From contig JBAMJV010008234.1 of assembly GCA_037951105.1 (NCBI GenBank), forward strand, positions 30,846 through 94,845: 64,000 nt of DNA. The letters run 5' to 3'. Positions 13,431-23,779 of the stretch are shown one piece after another. This stretch comes from Echinarachnius parma. Lineage: Eukaryota; Echinodermata; Echinoidea; Clypeasteroida; Echinarachniidae. The translations under genes and the position numbers were made by a program. Under the pieces are notes generated by a model. That model saw nothing but the letters and a program-made list of their open reading frames with translations, was not told where the DNA came from and searched no databases. The stretch's first letter is position 1. The number at the start of each line of letters is the position of its first letter.

Positions 13431-13445
13431 CCTTTTTAGGGTTAA
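12487..13445. mobile_element. piggyBac-like non-autonomous element
   Basis: Flanked by TTAA (12487-12490 and 13442-13445). It begins CCCTAAAAAGGCCGGG and ends CCGGCCTTTTTAGGG, perfect inverted termini. The CCCTA start and TTAA target agree with the piggyBac superfamily. The left 181 bp, including the terminus, is tandemly duplicated (second copy from 12668). It contains palindromic poly-G/poly-C around CCATTATGG and a 29-base C run at 13400-13428. No transposase frame. Confidence 0.8.
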
Positions 13446-14825
13446 AAGATAACTACTAGCTATGGACATGTTTGTATCTTGTAATAATATATCCAGTCAG
13501 AGAAGCTATAAATCATTATCTATAAGAGTGACATAGTTTTGATCCTCCTCACCCTAAGGTAATCTCTCAAACAGAACTTGACATTTACAGTAGTACCCTT
13601 AATTAAATAAAATTGATGAGACATCAAAAATTGGTCTTAAGACAAGTTCCAGGGGGGGGGGGGGGAGAGTAATCTTTTTAATTGTTCAGGCAACAAGATA
13701 TATCCAATAAAACCACACACACACAAATAAAGAATTTCTGATCGGGAAGAACATTGTGGAGCAACAAAACAGAACCTGCAGTCATTTCTTTGTAAATAAG
13801 ACGAGTAATAAATCCAGGCGTTGTGAGGCTACAAACATAAATAGAACAGAAAACGACCGTGTCTGACAGAGTGATTGATGAAAATATAACCCCCCTTACC
13901 GAGAAAGTACCCCTGTTGAGAAAGAGAAGGGCGTAAGTCACTTTTTGTACTTTGGAGATAATCATGGTTAAATTTTGTTAGCTAAGTAGAAGCCAACTGA
14001 AACTTTTATTTTTTAATTTGATGAATGTATTTTCCAAAATTAGGCAAAACTTATTATCTGAAAAAATTCTGCACCACATCTAGAGGCTCGGTACTGCAAG
14101 ATGGTATGCGGAACTCAGTTTAGTCATAAATCGACTTAGCGCCCCTATCGCTCTCACCCGACCAGGTGTAATTTAGATGCAGAACTACCTTCACCCTCTA
14201 CCTCCCTCCACGCTATAAAGTAACCCAAAGTTCATGCAATTTAGGGCAAGGCTTTTCATATTCATGTCACACTCTTCAATGCACTTGAACTTAAAGTACA
14301 TTTAATGTATGCATGCATGCGTTTCAAAACTGCAACATTTTATGGCAAGGAAAAATACAAAGTTATTTTTGAAGGGTTACTTTTCAATCTCGCCTTCAAG
14401 AAAATAGCACTCTAAAATATGTTTTGCGTTGAACTTGATGCAAATTTATGGGCGTCTTTTGGTATTTTTAGGGGCTCTTTTGGGCCTTTCTGGGGCTAAA
14501 TTGTCCTGAACTCCTGTGTATTTGTTTTCACTAATTCATCACTAAAAAAAAGGGACAATTTTGTGAAGAAGAATGTTGCTCGATTTGCCGTCCTTCCAAC
14601 AACGAACTAGAGCTCTGTTGCCACTCCCGTAAGTTCATGTTGTTTTTTACCAATTGTGTAATTTCTATCATGCACAATTGTATAGGCATGTATGCATGCA
14701 TTTCAGACTGACCACATTGAATACATAATGTACAATACTCCCACTCAGATTAATTCCTGGACATTGCTTTTCAACCAATGTATTACACCTCAGCCCCATT
14801 CATACATATTCCTGTTGGTTCTTAC

Positions 14826-14897
14826 CTCTGCAACACCAACGTCTGATATCTTGAGCACACCACCAGTTGTTAACAGCAGGTTGCATGGTTTGATGTT
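14826..14897 (-). pseudogene. Truncated exon 4 copy 2 (catalytic Asp to Asn, DFG to DVG)
   Basis: A further 72 nt copy, another 196 bp downstream, again with the donor intact. It reads [20 protein letters not shown] then GVAE: the position matching catalytic D195 is Asn and DFG is DVG. A possible acceptor is TTCATAAG. The frame is open and both ends would be phase 0. Any product containing this segment in place of the normal one should lack catalysis. More diverged than copy 1, so probably older. Confidence 0.85.
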
Positions 14898-15021
14898 CTT
14901 ATGAACAAACAAATAGCTGTACACCAAATTATATAGTAGTCCCACTCCTTTAAACTCATGTTGGTTTCAACCAATGTATTACACTTCAGCCCCATACATA
15001 CATAATAATGTAAGTTCTTAC

Positions 15022-15093
15022 CTCTGCAACACCAAAGTCTGATATCTTGAGCACACCACCAGTTGTTAGAAGCAGGTTGCTTGGTTTGATCAT
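15022..15093 (-). pseudogene. Truncated exon 4 copy 1
   Basis: A 72 nt copy of the 3' half of exon 4, 196 bp downstream in transcript order, with the donor GCAGAG|GTAAGA intact. It reads [20 protein letters not shown] then VAE. The codon matching the catalytic aspartate is now ATG, preceded by TAG, so TTCATTAG could act as a new acceptor. Its length is a multiple of three and both ends would be phase 0, so an extra exon from here would keep the frame. No expression evidence is available; a relic is the default reading. Confidence 0.85.
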
Positions 15094-15154
15094 CTAATGA
15101 ACAAACAAATAGCTGTACACCAAATTATATAGTAGTCCCACTCCTTTAAACTCA

Positions 15155-15424
<270 letters not shown>

Positions 15425-18313
15425 TCACAGAATTTGAAGAAAAAAATTGCTTATTGTTTTCAATATCCACCTCCCCCGCCTCCAAGCGGGGTGTGGGGGG
15501 GGGGGGGGGGGGGGGGGGGTGGCAGTAGAATTCTAGAAATAGAATCTGAACAAATGTGTATCATGCAACATTGTATGCTGATATTCAATTCAGGGCTATT
15601 ACTGGCGAGAACATGGTTATTTATTTACATTATGAAAATGCAATACTGTAATATCAAAGATATCTGATTTGTTATATGAAAGAATATTAGAACAGTTATT
15701 GTTGTAACTCAGGGAACTTCTACAAATACAACCATTGAGTGATTTCAAGTACGGTGCTGGTGTTGGTGTTGGTGTTAGCAGCCCATATTTGCTGTTAATC
15801 CGAGCTCTAACACCAGCGTTCGGATTAACGACGATACCGATACCAAGTATCGATAGCCTAACACCAGCATATCGATAGCTCGACGCCAATAAATCCGCCC
15901 GAAAAGCACAAAATTGTTGTATATTTCACGTAAAAAAAGCCCGAAATCAATGTACTCTGGCAAAATATACCATGGACGTGAGAGTATTTATGAAGAACTC
16001 TCATTTCTAACATGTACAATTTTACAATAAGCCTTATTTTTTTCAAAAACGTTATTTTTTTAGCGTTTCGGTATGATATTTGCAAGATTTGCGTGACGGC
16101 CTGTGGCTGTGCCATGTCGAATGGCTATGTGCACAATTCAATTGTTTTGAGCTCAAACTTTCGTTCCATTATTTATTCGTAATTGTTCTTAACTAATTGG
16201 GACAAGATCTCAATTTAGTAAGTGTAATCTAGGCTTTTATATTCTAAAGTATAGACTATTCTCAAACAAAATGACCGGTTCATAAAATTGATCTATTACG
16301 TTGACACTTTCACTCATATCTTACTTTTCCTGTTAAGTATTACTGGAGAAAAATAAGAAAAAAAACAACAACCAAAGTATTGTTTTGAATTTAATTTTAA
16401 GTAGTATTATGATCACGGTTTTATCTCAAAAACATTTTCCATATGCAAAACGTAACAAAGAACTAGTCCTAGAGGAGAGTAGCCTACAGCCTAGATCTAA
16501 GTATAAGGTTAGGTAATTTAACAGGTGACTAATAATTTTAAAGTAGACCTAAGAAAAAAAAAACCCGTATCTTACTATCTTAGTATAAATAATTAGAGGA
16601 TTATGTTATATTCTGATCTTAATTAAGGGTATTTCATTTTATCTTTTGTTTATTGACCGTGATCATTGTTGAAGTCTACTGATCGACCGACACTGCTTGA
16701 AGCATCAATTAGCCAGATCTTATTTAATAATCATACCATTATTAATATTAGTTTATAATGTAAATATTGGCACTGCCATTATTATTAGTCTAATTGTTTG
16801 CTAAATTTGTATTTTACAGATTTGAAACTTTGGATATAAAGATATGTCACATATTTTAAAAAGGAAACAAGGGTTAATTTAGAGAACTTATAGTTATATT
16901 ATAGTAAAACTAAAAATAAGTTGAACGAACAAGTTATTACTAGCAGCAGCAATAGCACAGGTAGCCCCAGTCATACGAGCTAGCTCTGCATAGCCTCCAC
17001 GGTTCTACCTAGGGCTCGGGGCTAGGCCTAGACTGAGGTTTATGACTTAACCTAAACTAGACCTTCTGGAGTGTAATTCTCTACTCATGTCCTAGTCTCT
17101 AGATACTAGCTCTAGTCTAGAGCTTAGGCTAGCACTTCGATCGATTGTACTAATTCCTATTAAAATTATAAAAAGTATCATTCTAATCATAAATCTAGGG
17201 CGGTGTATAAACTTGTCTTGCTATTATAGTATTGCTAATTTTTTTAATCTTACATAAGTACGAGCAAAAGGTAGTACTAGGCTTACTACAATACAAGATA
17301 TGCCTAGATGTCTAGATTTAGGCCGCACTTTAAAGTTGACTAGCCTAGCCCTAGCCTCTAGTACTACCTCTAGGTCTGGCTATGCCGGCTGCAAGCGTCA
17401 TAAATAGTTACTCCGAATTCTAGTTTAGTAACAATTTGTACTAGTTTGACCTACACTAGAGTAGAGACAGAGTAAGGCAATTGTCTAGTCTCTATTTGAG
17501 TGTGAATTTATTAAACCAGCGAAATGATAGGGCTAGGCCAGGCCCCAGGCCAGGCTATATTGTATTTTTACTTTAGGATTTAAGCTATTAACATTTCTGC
17601 TACAGTACAGGGAAAATTCACAATTTATATTATTACCATACTACTACTATACTATTTAGCTTAGTTATAAAAACTATTATAATTTACTGAACTAATAAAA
17701 TAGCTGCAACACCACTACCAATAACCAAGTACCGTCCATAGAGTGCCTCAGACTCAGTAAAACAGACAACAAAATTAAACAAAATCATTTGGTACATGTC
17801 TAACTTTCTAGAGAGTCTATTAAGTCGAATTTCTAAGCCGATCAAATCTTGATTATCATATCAATCATGACATTAAATTTAAAATGAAGTGATGAAGTCC
17901 TAGTCTCTAGACTCGAGTCTAGACCTCATTCAGAGTCAGACTCAGTCAGACTCAGAGTCAGTCCTACTCTAAAATCTAAATCGAGTTGAAGTCTAAGGTA
18001 AGTAATATCGATATAATTCTAATTTACAAGTGACTTACATTACATGACACAGTCCGTCTATTTTCAGCAAATTGATGATAGAAAATCCAGTTGGAAAAGT
18101 AAATGATACTGCTAGCACATTATTATTGGTATTGATCCACGTCAATATGCACTTGTTTACTATTTACGTTAACGATAACGATTACCGTACGTTATGGAAT
18201 TGCAATTCAAGTTGTGCATTAATGTTTACGTTTATTTTGAATTTCGAGTACACAATTACAATTACAATACCCTAATTAATTAGCATAAATTAGACTCGAG
18301 ATCAGACCTTGTA

Positions 18314-18662
18314 TGGATTTATCAACTCACATAATTATCCAGGGCATACTTTCCATAACAAATTTATCCTGAGATAAATTGCGTTTATCATAAGATGTAG
18401 CGAATACGATTAATTGTTGTTTTTCATCATGTATGTGGTACTAATATTGTCTACTGCTATATTGCCAATACTACTTCATGTAATACAAAAATCATTAGTA
18501 ATAGCAGCATGAAGTAGTATTACGTAGTTGACAATATTAGTACCACATACATGATGAAAAACAACAATTAATCGTATTCGCTACATCTTATGATAAACGC
18601 AATTTATCTCAGGGTAAATTTGTTATGGAAAGTATGCCCTGGATAATTATGTGAGTTGATAA
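18314..18662. repeat. Large near-perfect inverted repeat
   Basis: The left arm (about 18317-18480) and right arm (about 18508-18662) match with about one mismatch over the outer 135 bp, diverging only near the centre; the loop is about 27 nt. It lies inside the hAT-like element and directly abuts a second palindrome. Confidence 0.9.
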
Positions 18663-18775
18663 AGCTTTTACGAGTTTTGTATAGTATTTCTATTTATCAT
18701 CATTTGTTGTACGATATATTATATCGTACAACAAATGATGATAAATAGAAATACTATACAAAACTCGTAAAAGCT
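18663..18775. repeat. Perfect palindrome, 56 nt arms
   Basis: The arm from AGCTTTTACGAG to GTACGATATA (18663-18718) is matched without error by 18720-18775 around a single central base (18719). A perfect, spacerless palindrome of this size suggests a recent origin or an assembly artefact. Confidence 0.95.
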
Positions 18776-19730
18776 GTGATATAATGTCACGGTTTGCAGT
18801 TCATAGTCATACTAACTAATTTGTAGATCTATCTGTCCTCTTTTAATTTGCAACCCACAATTAAACACCTATCATGTAAGTAGAATTTGATAAATGTACA
18901 TCAAAACATTTTAAAATCAGTAAACTATCCTTCTTTACAATACCGCCAGCTGATCATTGACCTCTAAAATCGCTAACACCGAACTTGAAATGACGAGTTT
19001 CTTAATCCCTAGGGTTTGGTGTTAGTGAATAGGGAAATTGCATGCAAATTGTTAACACCGACTGCGGAGCTCGGTTCAGCAGACGACGCTCGACACCAAC
19101 TACCGGATGCGGAAGTTGGAATGCCGTCACGGATCCGAGGTCAAATCTCTAACACCGAGGCATTTCAAGTACGGTGCTAGAGGCTGGTGTTAGTGTTGCG
19201 ATAACACCAACACCAACACCAGCACCGTACTTGAAATCACCCATTGTCTTACACCATTACTCCGCAAAAAACAAATTACTTAATTTTCTGTGTTCTTTTT
19301 AAAGCTCCCAATGGATCATGCTAAATTTGTACTGCTAATGTTCATTACCTCATCTCTCTCTTCTTTACATGTAGTGCTTATGAATTGGTAATAGTCCCTA
19401 ATGGCTCGGAAAAATGATGAAAATTGGAATTGGTAAGTCACAGTTGAACTGCTAGCAATATTACTAAAGTCTATGAATAATGGAGATTTAGTCATTCGCT
19501 CATAAATGATGATTTAGATGTAGATGTAATGCAAATCTCAACAACATACATGTACATAGGTTTTGTAGTGTGCATTCGTGGGAAAAGGTTTATTGAAGAT
19601 GATGAATAAAGAAACAGATTTGGAGTTTTAAATAGGACGAAAAGTAGAATAATAAAAGGTGTTATGACTCAGAAGAACCTATCAAAGACAGGCATCTGTA
19701 CTTATACTGTGAACTAAAAAAACAAATCAC

Positions 19731-19815
19731 AGTTAATGTTTTTTAAATATGTCTTGAAAGTAAAACAATACTGTTTTACTTTCAAGACCTATTTAAAGAC
19801 ATACATTGTTAATAG
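19731..19815. repeat. Snap-back inverted repeat
   Basis: GTCTTGAAAGTAAAACA and its complement TGTTTTACTTTCAAGAC are separated by about three bases, with weaker pairing further out (AATGTTTTTTAAATAT and TTTAAAGACATACATT). Confidence 0.8.
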
Positions 19816-19946
19816 CAGAATAGACATTGAATAGACAATGTGGCACAATGGAAACAAATAGAAAAACACTTTGCAAATGAATGTCTGCTCTCCCCTTTGC
19901 AAAGCCTCGTTAAAAAAATAAGAAAATAATGGACGAATGGACAGTC

Positions 19947-20146
19947 AGTGGTGTAAGCCAGGAATTCTGCAAAGGGGGGGGGGGGGGGGGAGCTCCAACA
20001 ATTAAAAAAACAAAAATCCCCCTTCTACCAGCTAACAAGCAATCAAGCCAATCAAGTTCAAAACAAATTTGCCTGAGGATGAGGGGGCGCCTCAGGACCA
20101 GAAGACCCCCCCCCCCCTCCCTCATACACACTCGCTACGCCACTGT
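19947..20146. mobile_element. Short MITE with CAGTGG ends
   Basis: Starts CAGTGGTGTAAGCCAG and ends CTCGCTACGCCACTG, imperfect inverted termini. It contains a poly-G run and a complementary poly-C run that can pair. No coding capacity. Confidence 0.65.
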
Positions 20147-20419
20147 GGGCAGTGGGCAGTAGTGTATAAAGATGGGAGCATTCAGGCAAGTGCATGCAGG
20201 GAAGGGTAATCAAATTAATGGCCCAGGGGAGGGCAGCCAATGAGAGAGAAAGACAAAAACACTGCCCTCGGATGTTACTTGTTGTACCATGCATGTATCA
20301 TGATACAAGAAAAAAAGCTGCATCACTTTGGTGATCCCTCGCACCTTATCCTTTGGGTTTGTGTCCTTCTGAGTTCTGACCATCACAAGCATTGTAAAGG
20401 GACAAACAAACAGCACAAG

Positions 20420-20500
20420 GGCTTTCCGGCTCAGTTGGTAGAGCACTGGTTGAGCCAACTTTAGCAATCACGAGGCATCAGGTTCGAATCCCGACCTATT
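20420..20500 (+). repeat. tRNA-derived SINE head, unit 1
   Basis: Pol III A box GGCTCAGTTGGTAGAGCACT (20428-20447) and B box GGTTCGAATCC (20481-20491) at tRNA spacing. The acceptor-stem strands do not pair, so this is a SINE or tRNA pseudogene. Confidence 0.75.
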
Positions 20501-20696
20501 TCCTAAATGCTAATTTTCATTTATAAAAAGTAAAAGATTTGCATATTCTTTCTTCATCAAATTAATAATCGTGCTCCATAGTTTTAAGCCATGGTTTACA
20601 TTTAACCCATTCGGAACTGGTCTCAACAATATGCGGGCTTGGTTTTATGTAGAATACAATGTTGTAGCAAAATCAGTCAGTCCTTAACGGGTTAAG

Positions 20697-20770
20697 GAGC
20701 TTTCAAGCTCAGTGGTTAAAGCACTGGTCTAGAAATCCTACAGTCTCGGGTTCATATCCTAACATGTGCG
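20697..20770 (+). repeat. tRNA-derived SINE head, unit 2
   Basis: A box AAGCTCAGTGGTTAAAGCAC (20705-20724) and degraded B box GGGTTCATATCC (20748-20759). The downstream tail resembles that of unit 1. It ends about 75 bp from the exon 3 donor. Confidence 0.65.
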
Positions 20771-20844
20771 GATTCCCAATTTTTCTGTGCTAATTGTTAT
20801 TTTTCAAATCTCATTTTCATTACAAGATCAAGTTGAAAACTTAC

Positions 20845-20934
20845 CCATGAGCTTGCCAGGCGGGGAACTTCTTGGCAGTGGCTGAATCCAGCATGTCCTG
20901 CAGGCCACTCACGCAATACTCCATGAACAGATAC
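20845..20934 (-). CDS. STK11: STK11/LKB1 exon 3 (hinge, start of C-lobe)
   Basis: Encodes the last base of M144, residues 145-173 and two bases of G174: the hinge segment [17 protein letters not shown] followed by [10 protein letters not shown]. Human LKB1 reads MEYCVCGMQEMLDS here. Length is 90 nt, equal to human as I recall. The acceptor is TTCACAC|G, ending in AC, with the U12 branch element TTCCTTGAC at 20944-20952, about 10 nt from the junction. The donor is GG|GTAAGT, an ordinary U2 site. A truncated copy lies 194 bp upstream in transcript order. Confidence 0.96.
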
Positions 20935-20964
20935 GTGTGAACAGTCAAGGAACAAATCAGGCAT

Positions 20965-21060
20965 TTTATAATAATAGTAATAACAACAATAATGATAATG
21001 ATAATATTAATAATAATAATAATAATCATAATAATATTAACCATAATCATAATAATAATA
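20965..21060. repeat. (AAT)n-rich microsatellite
   Basis: Imperfect AAT/ATA repeats lying exactly at the broken end of the exon 3 copy, so probably involved in the duplication breakpoint. Confidence 0.85.
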
Positions 21061-21128
21061 ACTTCTTGGCAGTGGCTGAATCCAGCATGTCCTGCAGACC
21101 ACTCACGCAATACTCCATGAACAGATAC
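21060..21128 (-). pseudogene. Truncated exon 3 copy with a second U12 acceptor
   Basis: First 69 nt of exon 3 duplicated 194 bp upstream in transcript order, with one mismatch to the real exon across the shared coding part. The U12 branch element TTCCTTGAC (21138-21146) and the AC acceptor (21130-21129) are intact. The copy breaks off in AAGAAGTT at an (AAT)n tract, so it has no donor. Read on, it meets TGA four codons after AAG AAG. Use of this acceptor would probably truncate the kinase. Near-identity suggests a recent event. Confidence 0.9.
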
Positions 21129-21516
21129 GTGTGAACAGTCAAGGAATTGAACCAGACATTTTATATTATCAAAATAAATAAATAAATAAATAAATAATAC
21201 TAATACTAATAACGACAAGTATGATCTTGGTCTTATTGGTCTTGTCCATGATCAACACCCCCCCCCCCTCCCTGCCCCCGCTAACACAACTAAACAAGTG
21301 TTCTCTGCTTCTGCATGATTGGTTTGGCCACGAACACTTGTGAATCTTGTCATTTCATCTATAAAAAATTATGTGTCATAAAAGAGTACTGTAGCTAGAA
21401 AAAAGACAGGACAAAGGATGATCATTGAGTTATATACAATAAATATCCTTGATAAGCAGTAATTGGGAAATCTATAAATTTTCACAAATCTATTCTATAA
21501 TGTTCCAAAAGGATAT

Positions 21517-21600
21517 ATTTTTTGCTTCTCGTCATTCTGTAGGACGTCGACGAGCTGAATGATGTTGGGATGGTGAAGTCTCTTCAGAAGCTGGATCTCC
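21517..21600 (-). CDS. STK11: STK11/LKB1 exon 2 (ends at a U12 AT-AC donor)
   Basis: Encodes the last base of codon 116, residues 117-143 ([20 protein letters not shown] then QNDEKQK) and two bases of the codon for M144. This is the alpha-C helix region, including the conserved Glu that pairs with the ATP-binding lysine. Length is 84 nt, equal to the human exon as I recall it. The acceptor is TTGCAG|G. The 3' end is followed by ATATCCTTTT, the consensus U12 AT-AC donor, and not by GT; only this boundary gives the conserved QK-M-Y junction with exon 3. Identification is near certain. Confidence 0.96.
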
Positions 21601-21861
21601 CTGCAACAACAAACAAAGAAAAAAAGGAGGAAATTATATTTAAATACAATTAATAAACTTTTTTTTTTTTAAATGATGCTCATTTTGATTTATTTGATAA
21701 AACTAGGCATGCATTACAACTGACAATAAACACATTTTATTGTCAAGTGCTTAGAGATGATTATCAATCATATTAGGCGCTATATAAACCGCAAACATTA
21801 TTTTTTTTTTTTTTTGCAGTAGATGGTGGCAAAATTGGTGTCAAAGAAGAGGAAAAGCAAA

Positions 21862-21905
21862 GAATGATGTTGGGATGAAAAAGCCTCTTTAGATGCTGAA
21901 TCTTC
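21862..21905 (-). pseudogene. Truncated exon 2 copy
   Basis: About 44 nt resembling the first half of exon 2, 305 bp upstream in transcript order, with the acceptor TTGCAG|G kept. It reads KIQHLKRLFHPNII against [14 protein letters not shown]. It ends before the U12 donor, so it cannot be a complete exon. More diverged than the exon 3 copy. The conserved glutamate of helix alpha-C has become lysine. Confidence 0.8.
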
Positions 21906-22404
21906 CTGCAACAAGGAACACACAAACAAGAAAAGAAAATGAAAGGAGATAATTGAATATGTATACCACAAATAAATTAGATGGACAGATGGCCATGGGA
22001 TTTATATTAGGCCGTCATTTGCTTTGCTTATTTTCATTTATGTAAATTTATTTCTAGTCAGTTTCCATATCTTTGAAATAATATGTAGTGACCTGTTGCA
22101 ATAAATACTCCAGGTGATGGAATAACAATTCTTTTTAATAAAGGAAATGGTGGAATGATCGGTGTCAATACCAGAGGAAGTGCATAGAAGTGGGCAACCC
22201 TAACCCTAATCCTAATCCTAAACCAAACCCTAACCTTCGCTTAAACTATAACCTGGAAATAAACCCTCAGAGCAATAAAATTGTTGCTGAGCATATCTAC
22301 TTGTAGTAAATAGTGTCATAATTTGTTCAACCCCTTTCATGGTTTTGTTGTGATAAGGTTCAATTCTGGGTTAAGGACAGACTATTGATTTGCACTTGTG
22401 AATA

Positions 22405-23308
22405 AGCCTGGGTCGGAACGGACGGAATACCGGAATCCGTCCGGTGTGTGCGTGTTCCGGTTTTGTTTTCTCCATTCCAGTATTCTGATGAAAATCACGG
22501 AAAACCTCTTTTTCCTCAAAAATTCATATTTTGTAGTAGAAAACTAACAGAAGAAAACAAATGACAAAAAAGTACAAGAAAGACGATGTCGAATGCAACT
22601 TACAACGACAAGAAATCCGCTGCGTTTATATGAAAGCCGATCTAGCGAGTACTACTACGATCGACTAGTACCATATGTCATCAAACGTTTCTCAAACGTT
22701 GACATCCAGTCCGTCCTCTATCGGTACTAAAGCTCCGACACAGCCCGCCATATCACTCGTATACTTTGTGTGCAGGTTATGGGTCTATTTTCTTGCGCGA
22801 GATCGATCCGCCGGGAATTGGGGAAATCCCCAGCGGATGGATCTCGCGTAGGAAAATAGACCCTATAGCCTGCACGCAAAGTATACAAGTGTTAGTGTTG
22901 ACTTATTCGTGTCGCCGTTATTAGCTTCAGTTCATGCAGTTTCGAGCGAGTTAGAAAATGTTCGAGATATAATCAGCGCATTTTTTTTTTGTTGCTGTTT
23001 TTGCAGGTAATTGTTCTCGTATTTATTTTAAAAGCCATACAAACATGTAAGTAAAATAAGAGACATTCGTTCCTTTTCGGCACTTTTTAAGAGTGCAACT
23101 TGCTTGCAAGGTCAAGGCAGTTGAGTTGGCCTGTCTCGCAGCGCGGGGCCTGCATGCCTGCGCTGCCGAAACCATGGCAGACCTTCTAGTACGTGTTCGT
23201 TCCGTATCATTCATTGGCAGATTTTTTTTTATCGGAATACCGGATTCCGACCGGCACAACACCGGCGGATTCCGGAACAAAAAAATTCCAACCTGACTCA
23301 GGCCTACT
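22405..23308. mobile_element. 0.9 kb inverted-repeat element
   Basis: The left end AAGCCTGGGTCGGAACGGAC, with GGAATACCGGAATCCGTCCG, and a right end complementary to it (GGAATACCGGATTCCGACCG, then CCTGACTCAGGCCT) form imperfect terminal repeats. It contains a smaller inverted repeat at about 22757-22893 (GGGTCTATTTTCTTGCGCGA and its near complement). No transposase frame. Confidence 0.65.
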
Positions 23309-23779
23309 TGTGAACACAGAACACCATTTATAATGTAGGCTTCTGCCCTGAAAAAGAAAACAAAACCACATTTAAAACCAAATTTGAAACCAAACGGAGC
23401 AGAACACATAAGGTTTTTATTGATTGAAGTAACCAGTGTAACAGACAGCTTAGGCCAATGCTAGAAATTTACTTCTTTTTTTCTTCTTGTGGCCCAGCTG
23501 GGCAAGTAGAATCAAGAATTATTCAATGTTAGTGGCCCAAAAGCTTATTCTGGTGGGCCCCAAACAAAGAAAAACATTGTAAAGTAGGTAATATTTTGGT
23601 TGCCTATAAGATATAGGCGAGTGAAATTTGGATTAATGAGATTTTGGTAGCCCAAAGCAAATTTTTTTTAATTTTTTTTTAGTGGCCCCGGGCCAGTGGG
23701 CCTGTGCCACTTTCGAGCGCTGCAAACTTGCTGAAAAATAATAAACTGGGGGTCATGGCGCTTCAGTAACAATAGGTCA

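Larger units (their letters stand above)
15739..19240. mobile_element. 3.5 kb hAT-like non-autonomous element
   Basis: The left end GTGATTTCAAGTACGGTGCT and the right end AGCACCGTACTTGAAATCAC are exact reverse complements, continuing as GGTGTTGGTGTTGGTGTTA and its complement. CCATTG flanks both sides (15732-15737 and 19241-19246), within an 8 bp match of 6 bases plus two near ones. Subterminal copies of TAACACC/GGTGTTA cluster at both ends (for example near 15774, 15811, 15859, 18973, 19017, 19049, 19151 and 19187), as expected for transposase-binding repeats. The interior is rich in CTAG words and contains two large palindromes. No transposase frame. The hAT assignment is inference from the target duplication and subterminal repeats. 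Confidence 0.75.
20935..21516 (-). other. STK11: STK11 intron 2, U12-type AT-AC intron
   Basis: A 582 bp minor-spliceosome intron. The donor is ATATCCTTTT (21516 down to 21507), the branch element TTCCTTGAC (20944-20952), and the acceptor AC at 20936-20935. All three match the U12 AT-AC consensus. Human STK11 intron 2 is also of this class, so this is an ancient conserved feature. The intron contains an (AAT)n microsatellite and a truncated duplicate of exon 3 that brings a second full U12 acceptor. Confidence 0.95.

Noticed and set aside
20420-20770. Functional tRNA genes
   Set aside because: A and B boxes are present, but acceptor stems do not pair and the two units share SINE-like tails.
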